Positions 23,770 through 31,405 of a stretch of DNA of 40,135 bases are shown piece after piece (position 1 is the first letter of the stretch; the number at the start of each line of letters is the position of its first letter). Location: positions 1 to 40,135 of the forward strand of contig JBOHRE010000026.1 in assembly GCA_050732635.1 (NCBI GenBank), given 5' to 3'. Below the pieces are notes generated by a model. It saw nothing but the letters and a program-made list of their open reading frames with translations. It ran no database searches and was not told the DNA's origin. The position numbers were made by a program, and so were the translations under genes. This stretch comes from JBOHRE01 sp050732635. GTDB taxonomy: Bacteria; Gemmatimonadota; Gemmatimonadetes; Longimicrobiales; RSA9.

Positions 23770-25167
23770 TTGTACCTGCGTGATCCGCTGTGGGACACGA
23801 TCCGGCTCGACCCGGTCGCCGTCCGCATCGTCGATTCTGCCGCGTTCCAGAGGCTCCGCTTCATCAAGCAGCTCGGGCTGGCTCACCTCGTCTACCCGGG
23901 TGCGACCCACACGCGCTTCGACCACGCGCTCGGTGTGTACCACCTCGCGCAGCGCGCACTCGCGCTGCTGAGCGACCAGGGCGCGCTGGAGGAAATGCCC
24001 GCGCTCGAGCCGAAGCTGGTGCCGCTCGCGGCGCTGCTCCATGACATCGGCCATTACCCGTTCTCCCACGCGGTCGAGGAGCTGGACGAGGATCGCATCC
24101 CCGGTCATCACGAGGCTGTGGCCGGCCGGTTCCTGGCCGACCCCGAGGTACGCGCAGCGTTGCAGTCGGTGGGCGACGATGGACCGGAGCGTATCGAGCA
24201 GCTCATCCGGGGTCGGTCGGACAGCGCACTCCAGGGGCTGGTCAGTGGTCCGCTCGACCTCGACAAGATCGAGTACCTCAAACGCGACGCGCGTTTTGCG
24301 GGTGTGCCCTACGGCGAGGTAGATGTCGATCGACTGTTGCACGCCCTGGTGCTGGTGGAGGATCCAGCCACCGGCCGGCGTGAAGTCGGCGTCCACGAGA
24401 AGGGGGCGGCAGCGCTCGAGTCGCTGCTGTTCGCCAAGTACCAGATGTTCAGGAACGTCTACTGGCATCACGCCGTGCGTGCCGCGACCGTGATGTACAA
24501 GCGCATCGTCGATGACGCGCTCACGGCGCGCCTGCTCACGCCGGAGGAGCTCGTGGGCCAGACGGATGAAGCGTTGCTCGTGCTGCTCGAGGCGCGCGGC
24601 GCCGCCGCCGCACGGGAATCGGGCGGCGCCGGCGAGTCGGCGGCCACCGACGCGGAGGCGCGGGGCGACGTCGCGCAACGTGTGGCGCGCTGGGTGCGCA
24701 TGCTGCGCCGACGTAAGCTGCCGAAGCGTGCAGCGGAGGTGACCGCGGCCGAGCTGCGCGCGTTCGCCGCGGCGCCCGAACCGGCCGAGGAGGTGAGCGA
24801 CTGGCTCGCCGTGGATACGGCGCTGAAGCGGCGGTTGGAGGAGCGGCTCGCGTGCGAGCTCGCGTTGCAGCCCGGCTCGGTGTTCGTCGACTATCCGGAA
24901 AAGCGCGCGATGTTCGGACTGGATCTGCTGGTGCGCCGGCGGACGGGCGAGGTACTGCGTCTGGGTCCTGCCGGTCGTGAAGGGCTGATCGGACTTCCGC
25001 GCATCGCGGCCGAACTGTACCGGTCGGCGCGTGTGCTGCGCATCTACACGCTCGGTGCGCGCGTGCGCTTGTCCGGCGAGGCCGTTGCGCGATTCATGGT
25101 GCAGACGCCCGAGGCGCTGCGCGCGCGGCTGGATGGCGATGAGCCGCTGTCGATCGCAGCGGAGTGA
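23770..25167 (+). CDS. HD-domain phosphohydrolase (SAMHD1/dGTPase-like)
   Basis: 465 residues. The N-terminus LRDPLWDTIRLDP, then FQRLRFIKQLGLAHLVYPGATHTRFDHALG, is characteristic of SAMHD1-like dNTP triphosphohydrolases. Metal ligands are H47 or H52 in HTRFDH, the HD pair in LLHDIGHYPFSH, and the Asp in LDLDKIEYLKRD. Such enzymes split dNTPs into nucleoside and triphosphate or act on other nucleotides. It starts at a TTG, 5 nt after the pckA stop; that start gives the expected N-terminus and no better codon is nearby. A low-complexity Ala/Glu segment lies around residues 275-300. The last 74 nt overlap the convergent PP2C gene. Confidence 0.9.
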   Translation: MYLRDPLWDTIRLDPVAVRIVDSAAFQRLRFIKQLGLAHLVYPGATHTRFDHALGVYHLAQRALALLSDQGALEEMPALEPKLVPLAALLHDIGHYPFSHAVEELDEDRIPGHHEAVAGRFLADPEVRAALQSVGDDGPERIEQLIRGRSDSALQGLVSGPLDLDKIEYLKRDARFAGVPYGEVDVDRLLHALVLVEDPATGRREVGVHEKGAAALESLLFAKYQMFRNVYWHHAVRAATVMYKRIVDDALTARLLTPEELVGQTDEALLVLLEARGAAAARESGGAGESAATDAEARGDVAQRVARWVRMLRRRKLPKRAAEVTAAELRAFAAAPEPAEEVSDWLAVDTALKRRLEERLACELALQPGSVFVDYPEKRAMFGLDLLVRRRTGEVLRLGPAGREGLIGLPRIAAELYRSARVLRIYTLGARVRLSGEAVARFMVQTPEALRARLDGDEPLSIAAE

Positions 25168-25897
25168 GCCGCGCCAGCAGCACCGTGATGTTGTCGTGGC
25201 CGCCGCGCTGGTTCGCGGCATCGATCAGCGCGCCGGCGACAGCCTCCAAGCGCGCGGACGCGCCGATCAGCTCAGAAATCTCACGGTCGTCCAGCATGCC
25301 GGTCAGTCCGTCGGAGCAAAGCAGGACGATGTCGCCGGCGTGCAAGGCGCATTCGACGAGGTCGACTGGCACGGTGGGTTCGGTCCCGAGGGCGCGGGTC
25401 AGAATGTTCGAGAACGGATGCAGGCGGGCCTGCTCGGGGGTCAGCAGTCCGGCTTCGGCCTGCTCCTGAACCCAGGTATGATCGCGTGTGACCTGCTCGA
25501 GTGCGCCATCCCGCCAGCGGTAGGCGCGCGAGTCGCCGATATGTGCGATGACGCCGACGCGGTCGCGCGGCACCAGCGCCAGCGCGGTCAGCGTGGTGCC
25601 CATTCCCGACTGGTCGCGGTTGCGTTCGGCCGCGGCGAAGATTTCGCCGTTGGCCATGGTCGCTGCGCGCTCGAGCGCGTCTGCGACGCGGCGGCGACCG
25701 TGTCGCAGGGACAGCGTCGGCTGCAGCTCGCGGGCGACGGCGGCGACGGCCATGGCGCTGGCGACCTCGCCGGCGGCGTGGCCGCCCATGCCGTCGGCCA
25801 CAGCGAACAGGCCCTGCTCCGGCCGCAGCACGTACGCGTCCTCGTTCTGCGGGCGCCGCTGGCCGCGATCGCTCAGCGCCGTGGACTCCCATCTCAT
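25094..25897 (-). CDS. PP2C-type serine/threonine phosphatase
   Basis: 267 residues. All PPM-family motifs are visible: RPQNEDA near the N-terminus, ADGMGGHAAGE, HIGDSRAYR, LLCSDGLTGML and GGHDNITVLL, with the metal-binding Asp residues intact. Such Stp/PrpC enzymes reverse Hanks-type kinase phosphorylation in the cytoplasm; no kinase gene is in the window. The C-terminal 25 residues are Ala/Arg/Pro-rich and encoded antisense to the end of the HD gene, so they are probably non-essential. No Shine-Dalgarno; the ATG is 8 nt after a predicted -10, consistent with a leaderless mRNA. Confidence 0.95.
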   Translation of the reverse strand: MRWESTALSDRGQRRPQNEDAYVLRPEQGLFAVADGMGGHAAGEVASAMAVAAVARELQPTLSLRHGRRRVADALERAATMANGEIFAAAERNRDQSGMGTTLTALALVPRDRVGVIAHIGDSRAYRWRDGALEQVTRDHTWVQEQAEAGLLTPEQARLHPFSNILTRALGTEPTVPVDLVECALHAGDIVLLCSDGLTGMLDDREISELIGASARLEAVAGALIDAANQRGGHDNITVLLARLTPLRSTAAHRHPAARAAPRASAP

Positions 25898-25905
25898 GAC
25901 GCGGA

Positions 25906-25934
25906 AGGCTAGGTTCCCCTGCAGAGGCGAGCAA
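25906..25934 (-). promoter_or_regulatory. Promoter of the PP2C gene
   Basis: On the minus strand TTGCTC (25934-25929), 17 bp, TAGCCT (25911-25906), ending 8 nt before the ATG at 25897. It carries the same decamer AACCTAGCCT that lies upstream of maeB. Confidence 0.6.
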
Positions 25935-25974
25935 GCGTATGCAGGGCATCGGCCTTGCCGCCGGGAGGAATGCG

Positions 25975-26568
25975 ATGCGGACCCTCATGATTCTCGCGCT
26001 ATTGGTATCGGTCGCGTCATGCCGGCCGCGCAACCTCGAGGAGGAGGCGGGTGCGGAGCCCGAGCCGCCGCCGGCCGCGGCTCTGGCCGGCGCCGCCGAC
26101 ACGCTGACACTGCAGCACCAGCTGGCGCAGCTCGAGGCGTTGCTGGCTCCCGCAGAGGAGAGCAGCGACAAAGCGACCATCGAGAGCCTCGCCGTCCAGG
26201 CCGAGGCAGTGACCGACCGGCTGCTGGAAACACGGATACCGTTCGCCCAGCTCGCGAATGGCTACTCCGTCGAGTCGCGCGTGCGCCAATTGCAGTCGCT
26301 CGCCGATCGGGTGATCGCCCGGATCCGGCGCGATAATGGCGACCCGCTCATCGGCGATGATATTCGACTGCTGCGCGCATCGGTAGCGAGCCTGCGCCAG
26401 GAGATGTCGCACGGCGGCGGCCCGGCGCGGCCACCGGTGGATTCACTGCTCGCCGCGGCGGGCGCGTCCCGTATCCTCGGTGACGCCGCGCCAGGCAGCA
26501 GCGAGGGCGGCGCGCAGGCCCCGCGCCTGCTCGGCGATCCGATCAATCGGGACGACCCCGGCAACTGA
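25975..26568 (+). CDS. Putative lipoprotein of unknown function
   Basis: 197 residues. The ATG at 25975 is preferred over the in-frame ATG at 25939 because GGGAGGA (25963-25969) lies 5 nt upstream and the protein then opens with a clean lipoprotein signal, MRTLMILALLVSVASC, lipidated at C16. After an acidic/proline linker, about residues 40-140 are predicted helical with heptad-like Leu spacing (LQHQLAQLEALLAP, then LLETRIPFAQL, then VRQLQSLADRVIARI). The tail is Gly/Pro-rich. No family is recognised. The radical SAM gene follows by 37 nt on the same strand and may be co-transcribed. Confidence 0.78.
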   Translation: MRTLMILALLVSVASCRPRNLEEEAGAEPEPPPAAALAGAADTLTLQHQLAQLEALLAPAEESSDKATIESLAVQAEAVTDRLLETRIPFAQLANGYSVESRVRQLQSLADRVIARIRRDNGDPLIGDDIRLLRASVASLRQEMSHGGGPARPPVDSLLAAAGASRILGDAAPGSSEGGAQAPRLLGDPINRDDPGN

Positions 26569-26605
26569 GGACGGCGCGCAGCGCCCCGTTTCGAGCCTGG
26601 TCTTC

Positions 26606-27550
26606 ATGCCGGCAACGCAAACCCACCCTGCGGCTGGATCGCCCCTGCCGCTGCTGTATCCCCTGTCCGGCGCGGCGCCGACGGTCGAGCCCCTCGCGCT
26701 GGATCAGCTCTGGTTCCAGGTCGCCGGCACGGTCTGCAACCTGCGCTGCGCTCATTGCTTCATCAGCTGCGCGCCCGAAAATCACGCCTTCTGGTTCATG
26801 TCGCTGAGCGACGTGCAGCGCCATGCGCGCGACGCGCTCGCGCTCGGCGTCCGGGAGTTCTACCTCACCGGCGGCGAGCCCTTCATGAACCGCGAAATCA
26901 CCGAGATCGTCGCGTTCCTGCTGGAGCACGGTCCGGTCACGGTTCTGACCAATGCGACGCTGCTGCGTGAGCGCGACGTTGCGCGGCTCGCCGCCGCCGA
27001 ACGCGCTTCGCCCTACTCACTCGAGCTGCGGGTCTCGATCGATGGACCCGATGCGGCAGCCAACGATCCGGTGCGTGGCGCCGGCACCTTCGAGCGCGCC
27101 ATGCAGGGAATCGAGCTGCTCCTGCACCACCGACTGCTGCCGATCGTGACCGCCGTCCAGGTGTGGGCGCCCGACGCCGACGAGGACGTGCGATGCCGCT
27201 TCATCGAGGCATTACGCGCGCGCGGCTACGCGAATCCGCGAATCAAGCTGCTGCCTCGGCTCGCGATCGGCCGCGAGGTCGCCCGCACCGGCGGCTATCA
27301 TGATGGCGACCGCGTCACACACGAGATGATGCAAGGCTTCGATGTCACAGAGCTGATCTGCAGTTCGGCCCGCGTCGCGACCAGCCGTGGCATCTGGGTC
27401 TGCCCGATCCTGCTCGACGCGCCGGATGCGCGCCTGGGCGATACGCTCCACGATGCGCTCGTGCCCTATCCGCTGCGCCATCATGCTTGCTATACCTGCT
27501 GGCTGTACGGCGCGATCTGCTCGAATTACGGCGTCTTCGGCGAGCGGTAG
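26606..27550 (+). CDS. Radical SAM protein with C-terminal Cys cluster
   Basis: 314 residues. The radical SAM cluster motif is CNLRCAHC (C44, C48, C51), followed by the TGGEP glycine motif for SAM and VTVLTNATLL. Towards the C-terminus Cys residues recur (ICSS, WVCPILL, ACYTCWLYGAICSN), a SPASM-like arrangement that may hold a second Fe-S cluster. Radical SAM proteins with such tails often modify peptides or proteins, but others act on small molecules, and no precursor peptide is visible here. No Shine-Dalgarno; the ATG is chosen because homology begins soon after. It sits 90 nt before the metallophosphoesterase-like gene. Confidence 0.88.
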   Translation: MPATQTHPAAGSPLPLLYPLSGAAPTVEPLALDQLWFQVAGTVCNLRCAHCFISCAPENHAFWFMSLSDVQRHARDALALGVREFYLTGGEPFMNREITEIVAFLLEHGPVTVLTNATLLRERDVARLAAAERASPYSLELRVSIDGPDAAANDPVRGAGTFERAMQGIELLLHHRLLPIVTAVQVWAPDADEDVRCRFIEALRARGYANPRIKLLPRLAIGREVARTGGYHDGDRVTHEMMQGFDVTELICSSARVATSRGIWVCPILLDAPDARLGDTLHDALVPYPLRHHACYTCWLYGAICSNYGVFGER

Positions 27551-27640
27551 CGCGCAACGGGAGCTGCGATCGCATCGGGCTTTGCGAGCACGCACCGGGA
27601 CGCCCGACCCGGTACCAAGGACCAGGGAGCAGCACAGCGG

Positions 27641-28435
27641 ATGCAACGTATCGCCGTGTTCGGCGGCGTGTACAGCAACTATCTCGCACTCGAACGCTGC
27701 CTCGAGGATGCGCACGTCCGAGGCGCGGAGGCCATCTATTGCCTGGGGGATCTGGGCGGCTGCGGTCCGTTCCCCGAGCGCGTCTTTCCGCTACTGATCG
27801 ACGCAGACGTGCAGGTCGTCCAGGGCAACTACGATCACTCGATCGGGCACGACCGCGATGACTGCGCCTGTGGGTACACCGACCCACTGGACAACTACTT
27901 CGCGCGCGTCTCCTATGAGTACACACAGCGCCAGACGCCCGTGCGCTGGAAGCCGTGGTTGCGCTCACTGCCGCCCAGTCGACGCGTGCGCCTGGGCCGC
28001 TATCAGCTCCACCTCTGTCATGGCTCGCCTCGCAGGACCAACGAGTTCGTTTGGGAATCCACGGCGTCCACGGCGTTTCTCGACCGGCTCGTGGAGCAAG
28101 CGCGCGCCGACGTCGCCATCGGGACGCACACGGGCCTGCACTGGGCCCGCCGGCTGCCGGGCCGGCCAGGCCCGGACCGCTGGTGGATCAATGCGGGCGC
28201 GATCGGTCGTCCGGCCAACGACGGTGGCACACACGTCTGGTATACGCTGCTGGACGCCTCACAAGCCGAACTGAGCGTGCAGTTCGTGCCGCTCGATTAC
28301 GATCACGAGCGGCTGGCCGCGGAGATCGAGGCGGAATCCCTGCCGGCAGAATTCGCTGAGACCGTGCGCACCGGGTGGTGGACCACCTGCCTGGAGGTCC
28401 TGCCCATGAAGGAGCGGCGGCGCGGCCGGCACTGA
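27641..28435 (+). CDS. Metallophosphoesterase-fold protein with missing metal ligands
   Basis: 264 residues, calcineurin-like fold. The GD motif (CLGDLGGCGP, D37), GNYDH (N63, with the usual GNHD His changed to Tyr and His next in line) and HGSPR (H127) are recognisable. The opening DxH motif, usually (S/A)DxHGN, reads GGVYSN, so both ligands are lost (G9, Y11), and the GHTH motif is IGTHTG, with at most one of its two His residues kept. It may bind one metal, use a different site, or have a non-catalytic role. GGGAG lies about 13 nt before the ATG. Pairing with the radical SAM gene suggests a shared pathway. Confidence 0.85.
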   Translation: MQRIAVFGGVYSNYLALERCLEDAHVRGAEAIYCLGDLGGCGPFPERVFPLLIDADVQVVQGNYDHSIGHDRDDCACGYTDPLDNYFARVSYEYTQRQTPVRWKPWLRSLPPSRRVRLGRYQLHLCHGSPRRTNEFVWESTASTAFLDRLVEQARADVAIGTHTGLHWARRLPGRPGPDRWWINAGAIGRPANDGGTHVWYTLLDASQAELSVQFVPLDYDHERLAAEIEAESLPAEFAETVRTGWWTTCLEVLPMKERRRGRH

Positions 28436-28574
28436 GCGCCCGGGAACCCGCCCTCGACGCAGGGGTTACAGTGCGCAGGAGCGCTCCGACCGCCCGCGGC
28501 AGCACGCCGACGGGCGCATTTCATGGGCAGAATCCTTGCATCCCGGCGTAGGAACTGCTGACGCACGAGTGAGC

Positions 28575-29477
28575 ATGGCGGAGAAGACCCGAAAACGGCG
28601 CCGACGTCGCGCGCCCGAGCGGCTGGGCGAGTTCCCGCGCGCGGGGCTGGACGACCAGACAGCGCTCGATCACTACCTGCGGGAGGTCAGCCTGCACCGG
28701 CTGATCGACCAGGCGGAGGAGATCGAGCTGGGTCGGCGTGCGCAGGAAGGCGATGAGGACGCCATCCAGGAGCTGGTCCGCTCGAACCTGCGCTTCGTGA
28801 TCAGCGTTGCGAAGAAGTACCAGAACCGTGGCGTTCCCCTGATCGACCTGATTCAGGAGGGGAACGTCGGGCTGGTCACGGCCGCCAAGAAGTTCGATCC
28901 GGAACAGGGCGTGAAGTTCATCTCCTACGCGGTTTGGTGGATTCGGCAGGCGATCCTTTCGGCGCTGGCGAACCAGGGGCGGGCTGTGCGCGTGCCCTTG
29001 AACCGTGCGAGCGACCTGGCTCGAATCTTTCGCGAGCGTGAGCGTCTGAAGCAGGAGCTGCGTCGCGATCCCACGACCGAAGAGGTCGCCGAGGCGGCGA
29101 AGCTGACGCCGGAAGTCGTCGAGCAGCTGCAGACTCTGAACGCATCGGAGATCCGCCTCGACGCGCCCATTGGTGATACCGACGACAGCAAGCTGGTCGA
29201 GCGGTTCGTCAGCGAGGAGGCGGCGGAGCCGGAGGAGGCAGTCGAGGAGCGGCTGCTTTCCGAGGAGATCGAACGCGCATTGGACACACTCAGTCCACGC
29301 GACGCGCAGGTGCTGCGCCTCTATTTCGGCCTGGACAACGGTCGCGAGCATACCCTCGAAGAGATCGGCAACATGCTCGGCGTCACGCGTGAGCGCATCC
29401 GACAGCTCCGGGACCGTGCGCTGAAACGCCTGCGCGAAGGCGATCTGGGCCCCGCGCTGGAGAGCTTTGCCGCCTGA
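28575..29477 (+). CDS. Second RNA polymerase sigma-70 family factor (RpoD/SigA-like)
   Basis: 300 residues from the ATG at 28575; the frame is open upstream to 28536, but a basic MAEKTRKRRRRR start is natural. Region 1.2 (LDHYLREVSLHRLIDQAEEIELG), region 2 (LRFVISVAKKYQNRGVPLIDLIQEGN, then FISYAVWWIRQ), region 3 and the region 4 helix-turn-helix (TLEEIGNMLGVTRERIRQL) are complete. Here the usual LIQEGN is present, unlike the Cys-containing variant of the other sigma gene. Region 1.1 is replaced by a short Arg/Lys-rich N-terminus. An acidic spacer (EEAAEPEEAVEER) lies before region 4. It is followed by a GC-rich hairpin. Its specialisation is unknown. Confidence 0.93.
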   Translation: MAEKTRKRRRRRAPERLGEFPRAGLDDQTALDHYLREVSLHRLIDQAEEIELGRRAQEGDEDAIQELVRSNLRFVISVAKKYQNRGVPLIDLIQEGNVGLVTAAKKFDPEQGVKFISYAVWWIRQAILSALANQGRAVRVPLNRASDLARIFRERERLKQELRRDPTTEEVAEAAKLTPEVVEQLQTLNASEIRLDAPIGDTDDSKLVERFVSEEAAEPEEAVEERLLSEEIERALDTLSPRDAQVLRLYFGLDNGREHTLEEIGNMLGVTRERIRQLRDRALKRLREGDLGPALESFAA

Positions 29478-29515
29478 GCCGCACGCGAAGGCCGCCGGAC
29501 CCGAGCGCGTGCGGC
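29478..29515 (+). terminator. GC-rich hairpin after the sigma gene, no T-tract
   Basis: Directly after the stop codon a perfect 10 bp stem (29478-29487 with 29506-29515) encloses an 18 nt loop. There is no U-run, so it may be a 3'-end stabiliser or a weak terminator. Confidence 0.4.
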
Positions 29516-29573
29516 GCTCGCCGGCCACCTCTACATCCAGCCTCACTCGCCTCCAGCACCGATACGCCTCCCG

Positions 29574-30494
29574 ATGATGCCCCAGCGCGGCCTGGTCCGC
29601 TCTGCGGTCGGTGGCGTCTATGAGGTGGAGCTCGATGACGGCGAGCTGATCGAAGCCGTGCTGCGCGGCCGCATCAAGCGCGACGAGAAGTCCGGCGACC
29701 GCGTCGTAACCGGCGATCGCGTCGTCGTCGAGCGCGCTGAAGGCGGACGCGCGACGATCGCCGAGGTCGAGCCGCGGCGCAGCCTGCTCGCCCGTCGCGC
29801 ACCCGGACGGAACGTGCACCGCTCCAAGCCGATCGCGGCGAACCTCGATCAGGTGCTGCCCGTTTTCGCGACCGCGCACCCGGAGCCGAATCGGCGCATG
29901 CTGGACCGCTTCCTCGTCCTTGCCGAATCCAGCGGCCTGTCGGCGGTCATCATCATCAACAAGGTCGATCTGGTCGGCACAGGAACCGTACGCGACCGGT
30001 TCCGCGACTACGAGTCGGCCGGCTATCCGCTGCTGCTCACCAGCGCCAAGGACGGCTCGGGCCTCGATGCGCTGCGCGACCGCATTTGCGGCCGCATCAG
30101 CGTGTTCACGGGACCATCCGGTGCGGGCAAGTCCAGCCTCCTCAACGCCCTGGAGCCGGGCCTCGGGCTGCGGACCGCCGCCGTCAGCAAGGCCGTAGGG
30201 AAGGGGCGTCACACGACCGTCGCCTCACGTTTGATCCCACTGGCCTGCGGTGGATACGTCCTCGACACGCCGGGGCTGCGCGAGGTTGGATTGTGGCGCG
30301 TGCCGGCCGCATCGCTCGACGACTGTTTCCCGGAGTTCCGGCCGTACCTGGGACACTGCCGTTTTGGCAGTGACTGCAGCCATACCCACGAGCCCGATTG
30401 CGCGCTACGCGACGCGGTGGCCGGCGGCGCCGTCAGCGAGGCGCGCTACGAGAGCTACCGCGCGTTGTACGCCGGCGATGCTGAGGCCATGTGA
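29574..30494 (+). CDS. rsgA: Ribosome small-subunit-dependent GTPase A
   Basis: 306 residues. A cytoplasmic GTPase that checks late maturation of the 30S subunit. The order of motifs shows the circular permutation typical of the family: OB domain first (residues 1-75), then NKVD (G4), TSAK (G5), GPSGAGKSS (G1, from residue 180), the KGRHTT switch and DTPG (G3). The C-terminal zinc site is complete: C262, C268, H270 and C276. The ATG at 29574 is followed by a second ATG, and either could be used; no strong Shine-Dalgarno is seen. It lies 96 nt after the sigma gene. Confidence 0.97.
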   Translation: MMPQRGLVRSAVGGVYEVELDDGELIEAVLRGRIKRDEKSGDRVVTGDRVVVERAEGGRATIAEVEPRRSLLARRAPGRNVHRSKPIAANLDQVLPVFATAHPEPNRRMLDRFLVLAESSGLSAVIIINKVDLVGTGTVRDRFRDYESAGYPLLLTSAKDGSGLDALRDRICGRISVFTGPSGAGKSSLLNALEPGLGLRTAAVSKAVGKGRHTTVASRLIPLACGGYVLDTPGLREVGLWRVPAASLDDCFPEFRPYLGHCRFGSDCSHTHEPDCALRDAVAGGAVSEARYESYRALYAGDAEAM

Positions 30495-30579
30495 CTCCTG
30501 GGCGGGCTGCCTCGTCCATCGGAGGACGGGCCAATGCGGCGGCGTTTCCCAGCGGCCGCGGATCAACCAGGAGGGGTAG

Positions 30580-31239
30580 ATGCGATCCATTTCGACACTG
30601 ACTCTGCTCGCCCTCGTGTTGCCGGTGGCGGCGTGCGAGGACGGCATCGGTCTCGATGGCCGGGGCACGGCGCGGGTGACGCTCGCGCAGTCGAGCATGC
30701 AGTCGGCGATGGTGACGACGGACCAGATCATGAGCGACGCAGGGATGGCGTCTGTCGAGCTCGAGCTAGTCGAGTCGATCAAGCTGCAGATCACGGGCGT
30801 CGACTTGCTGCCTGCCGGTGAGGATGATGAGGCTGCGGGTGGCTGGGTGACGCTGAGCGTCACGGGTGGCGGTAGTGCCGAGTTCGACCTGCTGGCGGTG
30901 CCGGATGAGACTCAGGCGGGCATCGAGCTGGCGCGTGGCGAGGTCGAGGCGGGAAGCTACTCGAATCTGCGGATCCGCTTCAGCGACGCTACGATCACGT
31001 TCAATCAGCCTGTGACGGTCGGGCCGGCGTCGTTCGACGCCGACACGGAGTACGATCTCTTCATTCCGAGTGGTGCACAGACGGGCATCAAGACGGACAT
31101 CGCGTTCGTCGTCGAAGAGGACGCCACGGACACGGTGCTGCTGATCTTCGATGGGGCGCAGTCGACCGCGAGTATCACGGCGACCGGCTCGGGCAGCGTC
31201 ATTATGGCGCCGGTGTGGCGTTCGAGTGTGGAGGAATGA
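30580..31239 (+). CDS. DUF4382 family lipoprotein
   Basis: 219 residues. The signal peptide ends in PVAAC with the lipidated Cys at 19. The body matches DUF4382, a beta-rich surface or periplasmic domain: VESIKLQITGVDLLPAGED, WVTLSV, FDLLAVPDE, a VEAGSYSNLRIRFSDA strand pair and a late IAFVVEED segment. AGGAGGGG (30569-30576) precedes the ATG. The gene ends before a strong hairpin terminator. Members are common in diderm phyla, and their function is not established. Confidence 0.85.
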   Translation: MRSISTLTLLALVLPVAACEDGIGLDGRGTARVTLAQSSMQSAMVTTDQIMSDAGMASVELELVESIKLQITGVDLLPAGEDDEAAGGWVTLSVTGGGSAEFDLLAVPDETQAGIELARGEVEAGSYSNLRIRFSDATITFNQPVTVGPASFDADTEYDLFIPSGAQTGIKTDIAFVVEEDATDTVLLIFDGAQSTASITATGSGSVIMAPVWRSSVEE

Positions 31240-31280
31240 GGGGGACGGCAGTGGAAGAGGTAGTGTAAGGGCTGAGAGCA

Positions 31281-31310
31281 AGTGTAAGTGTGAGTGTAAG
31301 TGTAAGTGTG
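31281..31310. repeat. Five tandem AGTGTR hexamers
   Basis: AGTGTA, AGTGTG, AGTGTA, AGTGTA, AGTGTG run without interruption directly into the next terminator stem. It is a short microsatellite between a stop codon and a terminator, so copy number could vary without harming a protein. Confidence 0.85.
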
Positions 31311-31342
31311 GGGGGAGCGCGCAGCGCTCCCCCCTCTTGTTG
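31310..31342 (+). terminator. Hairpin terminator of the DUF4382 lipoprotein gene
   Basis: GGGGGGAGCGC (31310-31320) pairs with GCGCTCCCCCC (31323-31333); with a realistic loop the stem is about 10 bp. TCTTGTTGT follows. Confidence 0.75.
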
Positions 31343-31369
31343 TGCGGTAGGGTTTGCGGGGGTTCTCTC

Positions 31370-31399
31370 TTTGGCGCGGGGGCGAAGCGACTGTAGCTT
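31370..31399 (+). promoter_or_regulatory. Promoter of the PP-loop ATPase gene, leaderless
   Basis: TTGGCG (31370-31375), 18 bp, TAGCTT (31394-31399), ending 6 nt before the ATG at 31406. The -10 is identical to that of the cold-shock gene. Confidence 0.6.
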
Positions 31400-31405
31400 G
31401 TGGTC

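Noticed and set aside
28521..30212. 563-codon open frame antisense to the second sigma gene and rsgA
   Set aside because: It spans two well-identified genes and has no recognisable motifs; a base-composition artefact.
31281..31310. CRISPR-like array
   Set aside because: Units are 6 bp without spacers, and no cas genes are in the window.
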